Shown piece by piece: positions 11,880-21,836 of a stretch of DNA of 64,000 nt (positions are counted from its first letter, which is position 1; every line of letters begins with the position of its first letter). Made by a program: the position numbers and the translations under genes. The notes under the pieces were generated by a model that was not told the DNA's origin, searched no databases, and saw nothing but the letters and a program-made list of their open reading frames with translations. Source of the DNA: Synchiropus splendidus (lineage: Eukaryota > Chordata > Actinopteri > Syngnathiformes > Callionymidae); assembly GCF_027744825.2 (NCBI RefSeq), contig NC_071348.1, positions 21,423,563 to 21,487,562 on the forward strand, written 5' to 3'.

Positions 11880-12285
11880 GCTCTTCAGTGGCAGGTTAGC
11901 TCAGTGGCTAGAACGTTCGTCTAGTGTTCGGGGGTTTGGGGGTTGGAATCACTGAAGTGGGTCACCGGTTCGAATCCCCGAAGAGCCATTGGAAGAGATG
12001 AGATGGAAGTGGCTTGTTAGCTCAGTGGCTGGTTAGGGTAAGCGGTTCGAATCCCTTAAGTGCCATGCAGTGAGAACTGGCTGGTTAGCTCAGTGGGTAG
12101 AGCGTCTGTGTCGTGGTCAGGGGGTGAGGTGTTCAAATCCCTGAAGAGCCAAAGAGATTGTAGTGGCTTGTTAGCTCTGTCGGTACAGCGTCCGTCTAGT
12201 GATCAGGCGGTCAGGCGTTCAAATCCCTGAAGGCCATGGTGAGAGTTGTGGCTGGTTAGCTCAGTGGGTAGAGCGCGCGATGGAG
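11880..12285 (+). repeat. Continuation of the tRNA-like array on the opposite strand, ~5 units
   Basis: The same unit appears in plus orientation from about 11888. The two best are 12079-12150 (TTAGCTCAGTGGGTAGAGCG, then GTGTTCAAATCCCTGAAG) and 12165-12235 (CCGTCTAGTGATC in the anticodon arm). The last unit, from about 12249, stops after box A at about 12280 and joins unrelated sequence. The 11888-12066 part contains two partial or fused units. The strand switch is near 11875. Confidence 0.75.
12079..12150 (+). tRNA. tRNA-like unit with good boxes A and B (possible tRNA pseudogene)
   Basis: This 72-base unit has box A TTAGCTCAGTGGG and box B GTGTTCAAATCCC at normal spacing, and an acceptor stem with GGCT paired to AGCC. 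The anticodon arm (GTCTGTGTCGTGGTCAG) is altered relative to the CTAGTGA loop in sister units, so an isotype cannot be assigned. I list it as the best preserved plus-strand member; a functional tRNA is not shown. Confidence 0.35.
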
Positions 12286-12364
12286 ATGAGAACCGAGCAG
12301 GTCTGGCACGCAGCGGCTACTGTGTGATCCTCTGAAGAAGTGGCATTCGCAGCAAACTGGCGAG

Positions 12365-13200
12365 TCTGAGGAATAGGAAGAGTTAATGGCAGAATTGAAA
12401 CTCTCTTGACTTTTGGCTGGAAGCGGAATCTGTTGAGAGACGGAAAAGAGTTATTTGGGGCCGATGCTTGTTATTGTGTCGAAGCTGAGTAAAAACAGAA
12501 TTTCTTGCCTCCAGAATCTTCCCCAGGGACAGTTCTGGCGTCAGGGATAAGGAGGCAGAGAGGCCATTACTATTCTGCTCGGTCCCCTTAGACGATGTCA
12601 AACGAAAACAAAATTTTGAAGCCGGAGTTCGCATTGACTGGAACGGGAAGGAGAACTTGGAGAGTGACAAAGCCTAATTTTGGGCAGAGAAGAAATGGAC
12701 CCGATACCAACGTAATGCATCTTGTTTTTTATTCAAGTTAGACTTTGGTTTCGATGCTTACTTTTAGAAATAAAGTTTTCTTCCTACGCTTTTGGAGGGA
12801 GCAGAGGTGAGAGCAGCCGACAGGTCTTTCCATAAGGAACAGCAATGATCACCGCGGCTATGATCCGGACGGCTGGGCTCACTCCGCCCCTTCGACCAGC
12901 GACGGTGTTCACCCCGGGCGGTGGCAGTGAGTGGAGGAGGGGCCGCGCACCACGCCGACGAACTGTTGAATCTCCAAAATCTCTCGTCGATTGAGAGAGG
13001 TTCTGCGATTGATGAGATTGATGGGTGGCGGATGACATGAGGCACGGGTGGAGATCAAGCGGGAACCTGCCATCCACCTCATAGCAGCGCCTGGGTTTTG
13101 TCAAACTCATCCCATGGCTTCGAAGCAGGAAATGTGGAAAGGTTCGGCTGCTAGTAGGCCGGTCGCAGCGCCTTATTCGTAGAGGTTTAGTGTTCAATAT
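12365..13200 (-). mobile_element. DIRS1-like internal segment, copy 3, inverted
   Basis: On the minus strand this matches 6740-7950 in order, including GGTCGAAGGGGCGG, GAGAACTTGGCAGG-like and CTCAACAGATTCCG words. The ORFs at 12784-13284 and 12764-13045 reproduce the open stretches of copy 2 but not their exact frames, which argues against selection for a protein. Together with copy 2 it forms an inverted repeat with arms of roughly 0.8-1.2 kb around the tRNA-like array. Confidence 0.65.
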
Positions 13201-13975
13201 ACTACAAAGAGTGTTTTTCCAATCGCTGTAGGTGATGTTTTCATGTTCTGAGGCTATTCTGATGAGCGAGTGAACAGTGCACAAAACACGTTTTCAGCCC
13301 GAGTGAGGGTGGTTTTCTGATTGACCTGAGCCTGAGATAAGTTCGGTTTCAGAAGGCCAAACATAAAAATGTGGATAACGTTCAAAAACGAGTTCAGATA
13401 GCTGAGATTTGAAGTGCAACTACTAGAAAGACAATTTCTGCTATAGTGGGAGGTGAAAATGTCATGTTCTGAAGCTTCCCTGAGAAGCTGTGGCACAATG
13501 CAGAAAACGCGTTTTCAACCTGAGATAAGGCGGGTTTCGGAACACCAAACTTAAAAATGTTGACAACGCACGAAAAACACTTCAGACAGCTTAGATTTGA
13601 TGCACAGCGACGAGAAAGACCCTTTCTTCCATAGTGGGAGGTGAAAATTTCATATTCTGAAGCTTCCCTGAGAAGTTGTTGCACAATGTAGCAAACGCGT
13701 CTTCAGCCTGAGATCAGGTGGGTTTCGGAACGCTAAATATAAAGATGTTGATAACTTTTGGAAAACACTTCAGACCGCTTAGATTTGATGTGCAACTACG
13801 AGATAGAAAGTTTCTGCTATAGCGGGATGTGAAAATTTTATGTTTTGATTCTTCGCTGAGAAGTTGTGGCACAATGCAGAAAACGCGTTTTCAGCCTGAG
13901 ATAAGGTGGGTTTCGGAACGCCAAACATAAAAATGTGGATAACTTTCAAAAAACACTTCAGACAGCTTAACAACA
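13200..13975 (-). repeat. Inverted units of the ~185-bp satellite, about 4
   Basis: GCACAATGCAGAAAACGCGTTTTCAGCCTGAG-type words recur at about 13264 (divergent), 13483, 13675 and 13863, spacing about 188. They are the reverse complement of the 4.6-6.7 kb satellite. These four are more alike than the units there, so this part may be a later local expansion. ORFs 13254-13973 are satellite by-products. Confidence 0.75.
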
Positions 13976-14019
13976 GGTATTATGCAGGTATTATGCTTGA
14001 CTCTTTCTCAGACACTGAA

Positions 14020-14431
14020 ACAGAGTCTGTGATAATCGGTTAATTTGCAGGGGAGACGTGAGTTCTTTCCCACACGATTGAATCTTCAAAAGAGACAATT
14101 TGAAGGCAGACCTCATTGTCTTTCAGACAACGTTGTTTAGGCCGAGTTCACTCCCAGGCCGCCCCACCTGTAGACCTTCCTTTTCAAATTGTGCCATTTG
14201 GTGGAGGGTCAGTTCACACCTCTTAGCTACCTAGCAGACACTGGGCTCTTCCTCCCTATTGTTTTGAAGTATTCAAATCAACAAAGGCGTCACCTAGGCC
14301 CTGCCCACACAAACGGAGTATTTAGGTGACCCTGATTCAGACCACATTTTACACCAGTTCAGGGGTAACCTTTGCTGTTGACCAGACCTTCCAGAACCTC
14401 AGCCACCTCTCCAAACGACTCCAGACTTGGC
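14020..14431 (+). promoter_or_regulatory. Upstream block of G1 with inverted repeat and TATA-like site
   Basis: This 400-base block is conserved before exon 1 of G2 (31420-32340) and in part before G3 (about 50000-50855). It contains GTCACCTA at 14289-14296 and its inverted partner TAGGTGAC at 14323-14330, with GAGTATTTAGG overlapping the second arm as a TATA-like element about 107 bases before the ATG. Conservation of this non-coding block next to exon 1 suggests a promoter; no transcript evidence is available. Confidence 0.5.
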
Positions 14432-15100
14432 ATGGACGCCTCTTCCTCTGCACATCGTAGGTGAATATTTATCTGTCTATCTATCTATCTGTCTATCTAT
14501 CTATCTATCTATATCTATACAGTATACAGTACATATATGTATATACATATATGTATATCTATGTATCTACATTTACATATATAAGTATAATAAAAACGTT
14601 ACGCCATGTTTATCACGTACCATGTCTCTTTTCATTGACAGATGTCGTCACTCATCTGTGTGACGTTCGTTTAACGCAGAGTGATACAGGTAAAAAGATT
14701 TCATTATTCGAGCAGCTAATGCGACCAACTTTTGAAGACGGTGGCGTACACGCGGATCCGACGGCGGTGCTCCCTTCAATAGATACCTGTCTAGCCACGG
14801 ATGCTTATAGGTGAATATAAAAAGCTATTATAAAAACTTTGTCATGTTGGTTTATCATATTCATCTCTACTTTTATAGGAATTATTACCCATCTGGGTGA
14901 TGTTCATTTAACGCAGAGTGATACAGGTAAATATATTTAATCAATTATAAGCTGCTCTTAATATCTCATGATATTATGTACTAGATGCATTGTCTCTTCT
15001 AATATTAGATTCGAGTCAGCCGATAACCTTCTGGTGGCGATAGAAGGACCTCTGGAGCTGGAACAAACAGAGATTTTATTATTTTAAAGTTACATGATGC
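14432..15100 (+). pseudogene. G1: first, degenerate copy of an unrecognised multi-exon gene family
   Basis: Exon 1 (14432-14456) encodes MDASSSAH and ends in phase 1 at donor GTAGGT. The intron is a CTAT microsatellite plus AT-rich sequence. Exon 2 (14642-14689, 48 bases, TTGACAG acceptor) reads VVTHLCDVRLTQSDT. In G1 most of intron 2 is lost, so the frame runs through the exon 2 donor into LMRPTFEDGG, the counterpart of LMRVTFEDGD in G2 exon 3, then stops at about 14814. A second exon 2-like exon at 14879-14926 (GIITHLGDVHLTQSDT, also 48 bases, phase 1 to 1) follows, then a possible last exon from about 15009 that reaches a stop after a few codons. The protein is not one I recognise. G1 looks like a decayed or rearranged paralogue of G2. 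Confidence 0.55.
14471..14585 (+). repeat. CTAT microsatellite and AT-rich tract in G1 intron 1
   Basis: CTAT repeats (14473-14515) followed by TATATGTATATACATATATG-type alternating sequence. The same intron in G2 (32383-32470) has a shorter CTAT run. ORFs reading YLSIYLS are by-products of this repeat. Confidence 0.9.
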
Positions 15101-15735
15101 TGTTTCAAGTCAGACGATAAAATATAGAAGCATTCTATTTTCATCAGTCGTTGCTTGACTGAGTCATGCTTTTCGAAAAAAATCTAGTCACACTAAAGGT
15201 AAAAAAACGACTACTTTTTGTTTGTACTGTACCCTGTAATTTAGGGGTAAAACAATCAAACGTGCAAGCAGTACAAAATTACTTCATCATTAGCTGTGAC
15301 ATTTAGATCAGACCAGACTGAGCAACACAACGTTTGAGCCTTCGAGAAGTTACTACTCAACACTAATACATACATACTGAACACAAGCACAAAATGTACT
15401 GTAACACACAACAAAGTTAACACACACACACAGCGACACGCAAACACTGTGGCAAAAATGAGGGAAAGTGAGAATAAGTTACAAGAACTGTTCTTCACTC
15501 TGCTTCTTTTCAATCCCTGTATCATGCAAGATGAAATGACTGAATGTGTTCCTGCAATGTAACAATTGTGAAGCAATGCGATATAATAGCTATACAAACG
15601 TCCTATAACTTGTCATGTAACACATCTACAATGTAGGAGGGACAGAACATTCATTGAATGAACATTCATTTATACTTGATGCTATCGCTAGTCAGACAAG
15701 TAGTGTAGAAATATCCAAAGTATGTTAACCCTTAA
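15100..15735. other. No recognisable gene
   Basis: AT-rich sequence without conserved motifs. A 113-residue minus-strand ORF (15256-15597) is hydrophobic and Cys-rich but has no family motif and no neighbouring support; I treat it as chance. Confidence 0.6.
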
Positions 15736-15889
15736 TTTTATTTTATTTTATTTTTTTTTGCCTTACGAGTGGCTAAAATGTGTATATTACAAGCCATGCT
15801 TTTCATTGATTTAAATGTGTCTTTATTCTGTATTTTCAGGTGAAAATAGCCAAATGCGGGAGCAGTACGGTGCGACATGTTAGTTTTGT

Positions 15890-16245
15890 AGTGTGCATTT
15901 TGTGTTCGGGGGTCAGGTCGCGGAGGCAGCATTCGGAGCAGGGAAGCCCAAACTTCCCGGTCCGCACAAACCTCCTCCAGCTCACCCCGGGGGATCCCGA
16001 GGCGTTCCCAGGCCAGACCGGAGACATAATATCTCCAGCGAGTCCTGGGTCTTCCCCGGGGTCTCCTCCTGGTAGAACATGCCCGGAACACCTCCCCAGG
16101 GAGGCGTCCAGGGGGCATCCGGATCAGATGCCCGAGCCACCTCAACTGGTTCCTCTCCATGTGGAGGAGCAGCGGCTCCACCCCGAGTTCCTCCCGGATG
16201 ACCGAACTCCTCAACCTATCTCTAAGGGTGCGCCCAGCCGGAGGA
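15890..16245 (-). pseudogene. Non-LTR retrotransposon (LINE) Pol C-terminal fragment
   Basis: The minus-strand frame reads RSSVIREELGVEPLLLHMER, then QLRWLGHLIRMPPGRLPGEV, GRPRTRWRYYVSGLAWERLG and ends PRPDPRTQN. This is the very common C-terminal segment of fish LINE Pol proteins (RWLGH-RMP-RLP and RPRGRPRTRW blocks). Only about 110 codons are left; the reverse transcriptase is absent, which fits 5' truncation. The clade is not assigned. The plus-strand 164-residue ORF across the same region is a shadow. Confidence 0.8.
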
Positions 16246-16249
16246 AACT

Positions 16250-16873
16250 CAATGACGCAATTACTCCAACATCATATGTGATATTTAGATCAGATCCAGA
16301 GACTAACATGCTTCGAGCTGAGGTGAAACTATGAATGTATGAATTGAGAATTATAAAAAAGTAACCCGAGTCGAAATCGAAATGTGTTTAAATTAAATCT
16401 TTCCATTTTAAAAAACAGTGTTTCTGTTGTTCATTTTCACAAAATTTTAATGCTGAAGTAAGGCATGTGAACAAATTCAGATATTGTATTTTCATATTTT
16501 TTCACAAGTTACAGGTGTATTCTCAGTTATTATTTATCAACTGTGTCTCAAATTTTAAAACTTTTTTTTTCAGTGTTTTAAAAACAAACAACTGGCAAAT
16601 TAAACTGGTTGACATTGTAGGTTCGTGAACCTGTTTTTGTCTTGTCTGTTTTGTCTGTGTTCGCAAGTTACCATAAAAGAATAGTTTTGGTAGGCTGGTT
16701 GTTCATCTTATAAAATCTAACCGACGCACTGAAGCCTGTAAGTACATTTTTCCTTTTACTTCAAGCTTTTCTCCATCCATTAGAATCTCAAATATCTGTT
16801 TCACTGTTAAAAACTTCTAATTGTCAGTACCAGAAATTGAATTGTTTGAAAAAACAACAAATAAAGTTTTTTT

Positions 16874-16923
<50 letters not shown>

Positions 16924-19420
16924 ATCAAATTTAAGACATACCATTCTCACTATAAGACAACAAGCCATTTTAGTATGTACGAGCATGTTGGCATGTTCCC
17001 AATCTTCTTAATCTTTTCATTTACCTGAAACTGTCTGCTTACACAAATTGTATTACTAATCCTGAACTAAAGCCTGACGTTTTTGTACAACCATCTACGA
17101 TAGGATAAATAGATGAATATTATTAGAAACTAGATATAGTTTATTTAAAAATTTTAACAAACTTTTTTCATTTGTTCAGCCATTTGTCAAATTTGAAAAA
17201 ATAAAAGATGTATAACTTTTGAGATGTCAAGAACTTTTTATTTTCGCTACCAGTCACAAACCCCGCTTTTTTCACGAAATAGTATTCATACATATTCAGA
17301 CAAAATATATATATAAATATATATTTTTTTTTTACAAGTAAAGCTTTTTTACTAATCACTGCCAATTCTAACTGACAAACAACAAATCACAGGGTTGACA
17401 TTGTAGTTTCTGACATACATTCAGTTTTTCATTTTTAATCGTCCTAGACCTACATTTTCTTTACATATCTTCAAGCTGAATAGTGTTTTATCTTCTATTT
17501 GTTTACATTCACAAGGTGTACGGATTGCACGGAAGCATTTTTTTTTTTTTTTTTTACGCTAGTAGTCTCTCAATGAGGCACTGAATCCTGCAGAAGGCTT
17601 TTATTCCTTTTTATGAACTTGCATCTACCTATCTATCCATCAGTCAGTTAAGTTTTTTAAATGCATACGACGGAATATGCACATAGAAAATATCAGAAAA
17701 AGTAAATATGAGAATCTACTTCAAAGAACAACTTTGTTCATAGTGAAGGGAAAGAATAGAAACTCCATAGAAAGAACACCTGAGAAACAACAACAACAAA
17801 AAAAAAAAACAATCTAACAAAGCTAACAAAAATTTTTGAAAGCAACAGTGTGATTATGTCTCATTTTTCACTCAAATTGAATTTTAACCGAGTGAATGTC
17901 TGCAAACGCATGAAAGCATGTTTGTGAACACATCCTGACAACGCTTGGTGACCCAATATCCAATCCTATGGGAAGATGTCCCGGATCATACTCAGGCCGC
18001 CTTCGTTCAACGTATACAGCCAATGACTAGTACCTCGCTCCTAAAATAAGCCTCGATGCACTTTTTTTAAAAACGGTGGCAAAATTCGCCGTTCTGCCCA
18101 TAAGAGGGCGAAAGTGATAGAATGAGATTAAGATTTAAAATGAGAAGACCCAAAATGTCGAGGGTGACTACGGTGATTAATACAATCTTGAATCTTGAGC
18201 ACAGAGTGTCCCTTATTTGTCCCACAGAGGGGAAATGTTGGACTTGTTGGATCTACGCATCCGTAGGTAAATGCGGAATTGATGAACATATCACTTACAA
18301 CTCCGAGACAATGCTTGTTATTGGTTTGGGTGTGTTCTTCTTGGTAGAATTTGTATGAACATCTTATAAACACCTCATCAACAACTCATACGAGAACTTT
18401 AAACGGAAGGAAGGAACACATATTGGATATGAAGTTCTATGAGGCTTTTCCACTGGACCTTTGGAGTCAAAGTGTAGACTGAGGTTCATGTTTGCATGTT
18501 ACTACAGTACTTTTTGGGTTTTATTTTGTAATGATGTAGTGTTTCTGTTGGTTGGGGAGAAACTCTTGAAGGTGCTGCAATTTCCAGGACCATGTTACGA
18601 TTTTCAAACGTTACTGTCAACATTTGCGTCAAAAGGATACTTCTGCAAGGAATCTCAATTAATTCCAAAAGCAAATGGATACCGACAATATCCTTGAACA
18701 AAATCTGAAATTTTGAAAGAGCTAAATCTAATGCTGTTGTAATATATTCTCACTATGATGTGCTTTAAACATTAATGATGGAATAGTTATCTCCTGCAAA
18801 AGATAGAAATGATAAAAGTTGAAAATTAAAAGTTGAATGCAGGCAAATATTTATGTTGAATGTTTGTGAGTAGCTTGTAAAATCTTTGATGTATGACTTC
18901 ATTTTACCCTTTCCTCACTAGTAGCCATCACAAATCGGCGACCTCCATCTTGATCTTAGATGCTCACTCCGCCTATGAAAACCAGGCCATCAATTCAGAC
19001 ACATGTGACTCTGCTTGTCTGCCTGTGTAGCAGTCTCTCAACAATACATCATGGCAGGTCCCTTGTATTGTATTGTTTCTAAATAACAAGTACAACAATA
19101 CATGGTATCTTCAGTTTAGACCTAGAACCTGGGCGATTCAACAAGTTACACGTGTTCAAAGGTGCTCATTCAGAGAAACAATGATTGAGTTCTGGACCAG
19201 CAGGAGACCTTACAGATATTTCTTGTTGATGCCAGTGAGGAGAGAGTAACCGTACGTCTCGCAGAAGAATATTAACACATTAATTGATAATCTGAGGATC
19301 AAAAAACTTGAACAATGATCCCTCTTTCAGGATGGCCTCAAACTTTTCATCCACAATCTAACAGTCATGTGTAAAGGGTTCCCCCATTGTTTGTGGTGAC
19401 ACTGGATGACTTGTTTTTAC
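16250..19420. other. AT-rich stretch without recognisable gene; (CA)n at 16877-16919
   Basis: Apart from a (CA)n microsatellite at 16877-16919 and A/T runs, I see no conserved coding. Around 18185-18240 the words AATCTTGAATCTTGAGCA and TTTGTCCCACAGAGGGGAAA resemble the 3' end of fish LINEs, so another LINE scrap may be present. An ORF at 18461-18697 (78 residues) has no motif. The right end joins the truncated Polinton locus A. Confidence 0.5.
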
Positions 19421-19422
19421 AG

Positions 19423-20071
19423 TATTCTCCTGACGGCGTGCTTGAGACCCGTCAACACAACATTGTCAGGGATAAAAAAGAACATCACTTTAAAAAACAG
19501 ATCAGTTACGAAAAAACTCCGGGTCGTGTACGATAAGAGGCGCTTGTTTTCGGACGGCACAACCAAACCTTTCGGGTTTTGCACTTTGCAAAAGATGAAT
19601 AAAAATATCAAATTCATTGAAGGTTTACCTGAATCTTTTGAAAATGAAGATGTATTTCCTACTGATAGAAAACATTTGATTATTCTTGACGATGTTATTT
19701 TTGAAGCTTCTGAAAACCCAGAGGTTGTCCGTGTTTTTACGCAGTACAGACATCATAAAAATATGAGTGTTAGAATGCTGACGCAAAACTTATTTCATCG
19801 TGGTAAATATAGTCGTACTATTAGTCTGAATAGCAATTACTTTGTATTGTTTAAGAATCCTTGCGATAAAATGCAGATAAAAGTTCTTGCTCAACAGATT
19901 TACCCGTCTCAAAGAGCTTTCTTTCTAGAAAGCTTTGAAGATGCTACAGCCGACGCTCACGGGTACTTAATTGTTGATCTAACACCCTCATGTCCAGAAC
20001 GCTACAGACTAAGGACTGGGATACTTCCTCACGAGCGTCACACTGTGTACATACCAAAAACGTCTGCTTAA
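19423..20071 (+). pseudogene. Polinton A: PolB C-terminus fused to packaging ATPase lacking Walker A
   Basis: The 221-residue ORF (from 19406) begins in flanking sequence, then reads SPDGVLETRQ-like (here PVNTTLSG after local change) and KLRVVYDKRRLFSDGTTKPF, the extreme C-terminus of the protein-primed DNA polymerase as in locus B. Next comes LQKMNKNIKFIEGLPESFEN, from the middle of the FtsK/HerA-type (A32-like) packaging ATPase. A deletion of about 200 bases, compared with 55126-55333, removed the polymerase stop and the Walker A box and joined the two genes in one frame. The Walker B region HLIILDDVIFE is kept and the frame stays open to 20071. Such ATPases pump DNA into capsids; without Walker A this one cannot bind ATP. 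Confidence 0.8.
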
Positions 20072-20074
20072 GTT

Positions 20075-20416
20075 ATGTCAGCGCGTATAAAAAGAAACGC
20101 TGGTTTACTTAAGGAACTATACCACGCTCCGTCAAAGAAACGTAAAGACATTTTAATGCGTAGTTCTCGGGACTTTATTCAAGCTCTTTGCGAGATCGCC
20201 CTGAATGTTTTGAAGGGGAATGTACCATTGTCGCAAGCTCAGTTAAAAAAACTGAAAAATCAGAAGAAAAACATCAGACTCTTGGCTAAAAAAAAAGCGT
20301 GCGTGAAGCGTAAACGAAGGATTCTTAAAAAGCAATCGGGTGGATTCCTGTTGCCGTTGCTAGCGGCTGCCGTTCCAATCATTGGAAATCTAATAGGAGG
20401 ACTTGTAAAGAAGTAA
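20075..20416 (+). CDS. Polinton A: small basic protein with hydrophobic C-terminus (pX-like)
   Basis: A 113-residue open frame starts three bases after the ATPase stop. Residues 1-85 are rich in Lys/Arg (KNQKKNIRLLAKKKACVKRK). A Gly-Gly (QSGGF) then leads to a hydrophobic, glycine-containing tail (LLPLLAAAVPIIGNLIGG) ending in Lys-Lys. A basic DNA-binding part followed by a Gly-Gly and a membrane-active tail is the pattern of adenovirus-type core proteins, and adintoviruses are described as encoding such pX-like proteins; a Gly-Gly is a plausible cleavage site for the element's adenain-like protease. Homologues in loci B and C carry premature stops. Function is inferred from composition and position. 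Confidence 0.7.
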   Translation: MSARIKRNAGLLKELYHAPSKKRKDILMRSSRDFIQALCEIALNVLKGNVPLSQAQLKKLKNQKKNIRLLAKKKACVKRKRRILKKQSGGFLLPLLAAAVPIIGNLIGGLVKK

Positions 20417-20422
20417 AACGCC

Positions 20423-21187
20423 ATGAAGACTGTCCAGAAAATGTATCTCGTCTCTCCTCAGCAAATTAACCAGTTATCACGCCCATCCTCTGACATCTGT
20501 GAAACAGCCGAAGATGAATTGAATGAGAAGATGAGGACCGTTCTAAATGATTCTCAGTTAAACTCGTATGAGAAGATTAAACAGTATGATGGTCTATTGC
20601 AGAGATATTTAACCTTTACAAAACAGGATCAGAGAGACCAAAGGAGAGTAACTCTGACTTTACAACGAGACGGAGATCATCCCCACGACTCTGACAGTCG
20701 CGACCAAAGCGTTCTAAAAACACCCTCTGTAACGGACGTCGTGGGTAAGGATATTCTAAACAGCCTTCCGTCAAAAGCTCGAAGAAATGCTGAATACATT
20801 ATCCAGAGGATATCCAAAAACGGCGACGGTTGGAATATGAATGGTGAATTTATGTATGAAGGAAATGCTGTAAAAGGCTCTCATGTGATTGATATATTCA
20901 AGTACCTTTCCCTACCGTATAAGAAAACAAGTTCTTCATTACCTGAGGGATGGTCCGAGTTTCTCGTCACATTATTAAAGCTAAACATCCCTCTCACCCT
21001 GCTGTCCAACCCTGAAGCGCGGCCTCAATATCAGAGACTTAACTCGAATTCTACCTCACGAAAGAAAAGTATAGCCGAGGGCTGGTCTCCCGACCCAAAG
21101 GACTCTAAAGTGACACCTCGACGACGCTTGACGCGTGTAGCGACCAAAAGGAAGAAATTGTCTCTAACACCTCGATGGGTTTCATGA
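20423..21187 (+). CDS. Polinton A: conserved 254-residue protein of unknown function
   Basis: The frame begins MKTVQKMYLVSPQQINQLS, six bases after the pX-like stop. Residues about 1-100 are polar and predicted helical or disordered, 105-190 form a conserved block (NSLPSKARRNAEYIIQRI, then GSHVIDIFKYLSLP and LPEGWSEFLVTLLKLN), and the last 50 are Lys/Arg-rich. It is also present in loci B (truncated) and C (two or more lesions), always between the pX-like gene and the convergence point. I recognise it as a recurring protein of these elements but know no function; a virion or DNA-binding role is only suggested by the basic tail. Confidence 0.7.
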   Translation: MKTVQKMYLVSPQQINQLSRPSSDICETAEDELNEKMRTVLNDSQLNSYEKIKQYDGLLQRYLTFTKQDQRDQRRVTLTLQRDGDHPHDSDSRDQSVLKTPSVTDVVGKDILNSLPSKARRNAEYIIQRISKNGDGWNMNGEFMYEGNAVKGSHVIDIFKYLSLPYKKTSSSLPEGWSEFLVTLLKLNIPLTLLSNPEARPQYQRLNSNSTSRKKSIAEGWSPDPKDSKVTPRRRLTRVATKRKKLSLTPRWVS

Positions 21188-21220
21188 ATAATTACCTTGT
21201 ACACGGTTATTGCCTTTTCA

Positions 21221-21240
21221 TCAATAAAATGTTTTATTGA
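21221..21240. terminator. Polinton A: bidirectional polyadenylation signal at gene convergence
   Basis: AATAAA on the plus strand (21223-21228) and AATAAA on the minus strand (TTTATT at 21233-21238) overlap in a near palindrome, AATAAAATGTTTTATTGAA. It lies 36 bases after the last plus-strand gene and about 60 before the end of the minus-strand protease. In locus C the plus-strand signal has decayed to AAAGAAA while the minus-strand one remains. Confidence 0.75.
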
Positions 21241-21297
21241 ATTACTATAAGATTACAGATTTTCTTTTCAACACACGTACAAACAAAATAAGATTAG

Positions 21298-21836
21298 TCA
21301 CACGTTACAATAGTCATTAAAATACAGAAGAGAAGAGTTTTGTTGTTTCCACGGACAGTGGGCGCATCTTTTTAGACATTGTTGATGACCTTTCACAAAG
21401 TTGTATACCATGAGGTCATTTGTTAAGGTATCGTCGCTGTATAGACTTAATACTTCTTCGATAGACAACCCTCTAGCGCGATGACAGAGGTAGGTGACGC
21501 AGTGATGACCACATACAAACGATAGGGGGTGCTGTAGTTGACCATTGTTGTACTTGATGTCGACTGAATGTTTTTTGAGAAACTTTAAAATATTTTCAGG
21601 GTAATGTGCAAAGTAGGGTCCCATTCCAAATGAGTCAAAGAAAGTTGTTCTACCGTCTTCTTCGAGAGTTAAAACCAGTGCTCTCCTGGTTTATGTGCCG
21701 GATGTGTGTTGACGATGAAATATGCAGGCAGTCTGAGGGGTTGTGTCAATTGAGGCAACCTGTCCGACGGCCATACACAGTAAAATGTGTCGCCCAAGAG
21801 ACCTCTCAGCAGCCTCTGTAACTGGAGACTATCCAT
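21298..21836 (-). pseudogene. Polinton A: adenain-like cysteine protease, frameshifted
   Basis: The start ATG (21836) overlaps the last 8 bases of the capsid gene (ATGGATAG). The first frame reads MDSLQLQRLLRGLLGDTFYC and reaches the active-site His region NTHPAHKPGEHW, then loses frame near 21640-21670. The second frame (21624-21298) contains the FVCGHHCVTYL block with the catalytic Cys and LQHPLSF with the oxyanion-hole Gln candidate. The family (peptidase C5) matures capsid proteins at Gly-Gly sites. The intact copy in locus C shows the normal length of 180 residues. One or more indels inactivate this copy. Confidence 0.8.

Noticed and set aside
12784..13284. 166-residue minus-strand ORF
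   Set aside because: Lies in the inverted DIRS-like segment; the sister copies at 2.98 and 7.28 kb do not keep the frame.
14461..14663. Hydrophobic ORF with YLSIYLS repeats (also at 32345)
   Set aside because: Translation of a CTAT microsatellite inside intron 1.
15840..16334. 164-residue plus-strand ORF
   Set aside because: Shadow of the minus-strand LINE Pol fragment, which has clear family motifs.
16837..17028. ORF across the CA repeat
   Set aside because: Low-complexity microsatellite translation, no flanking support.
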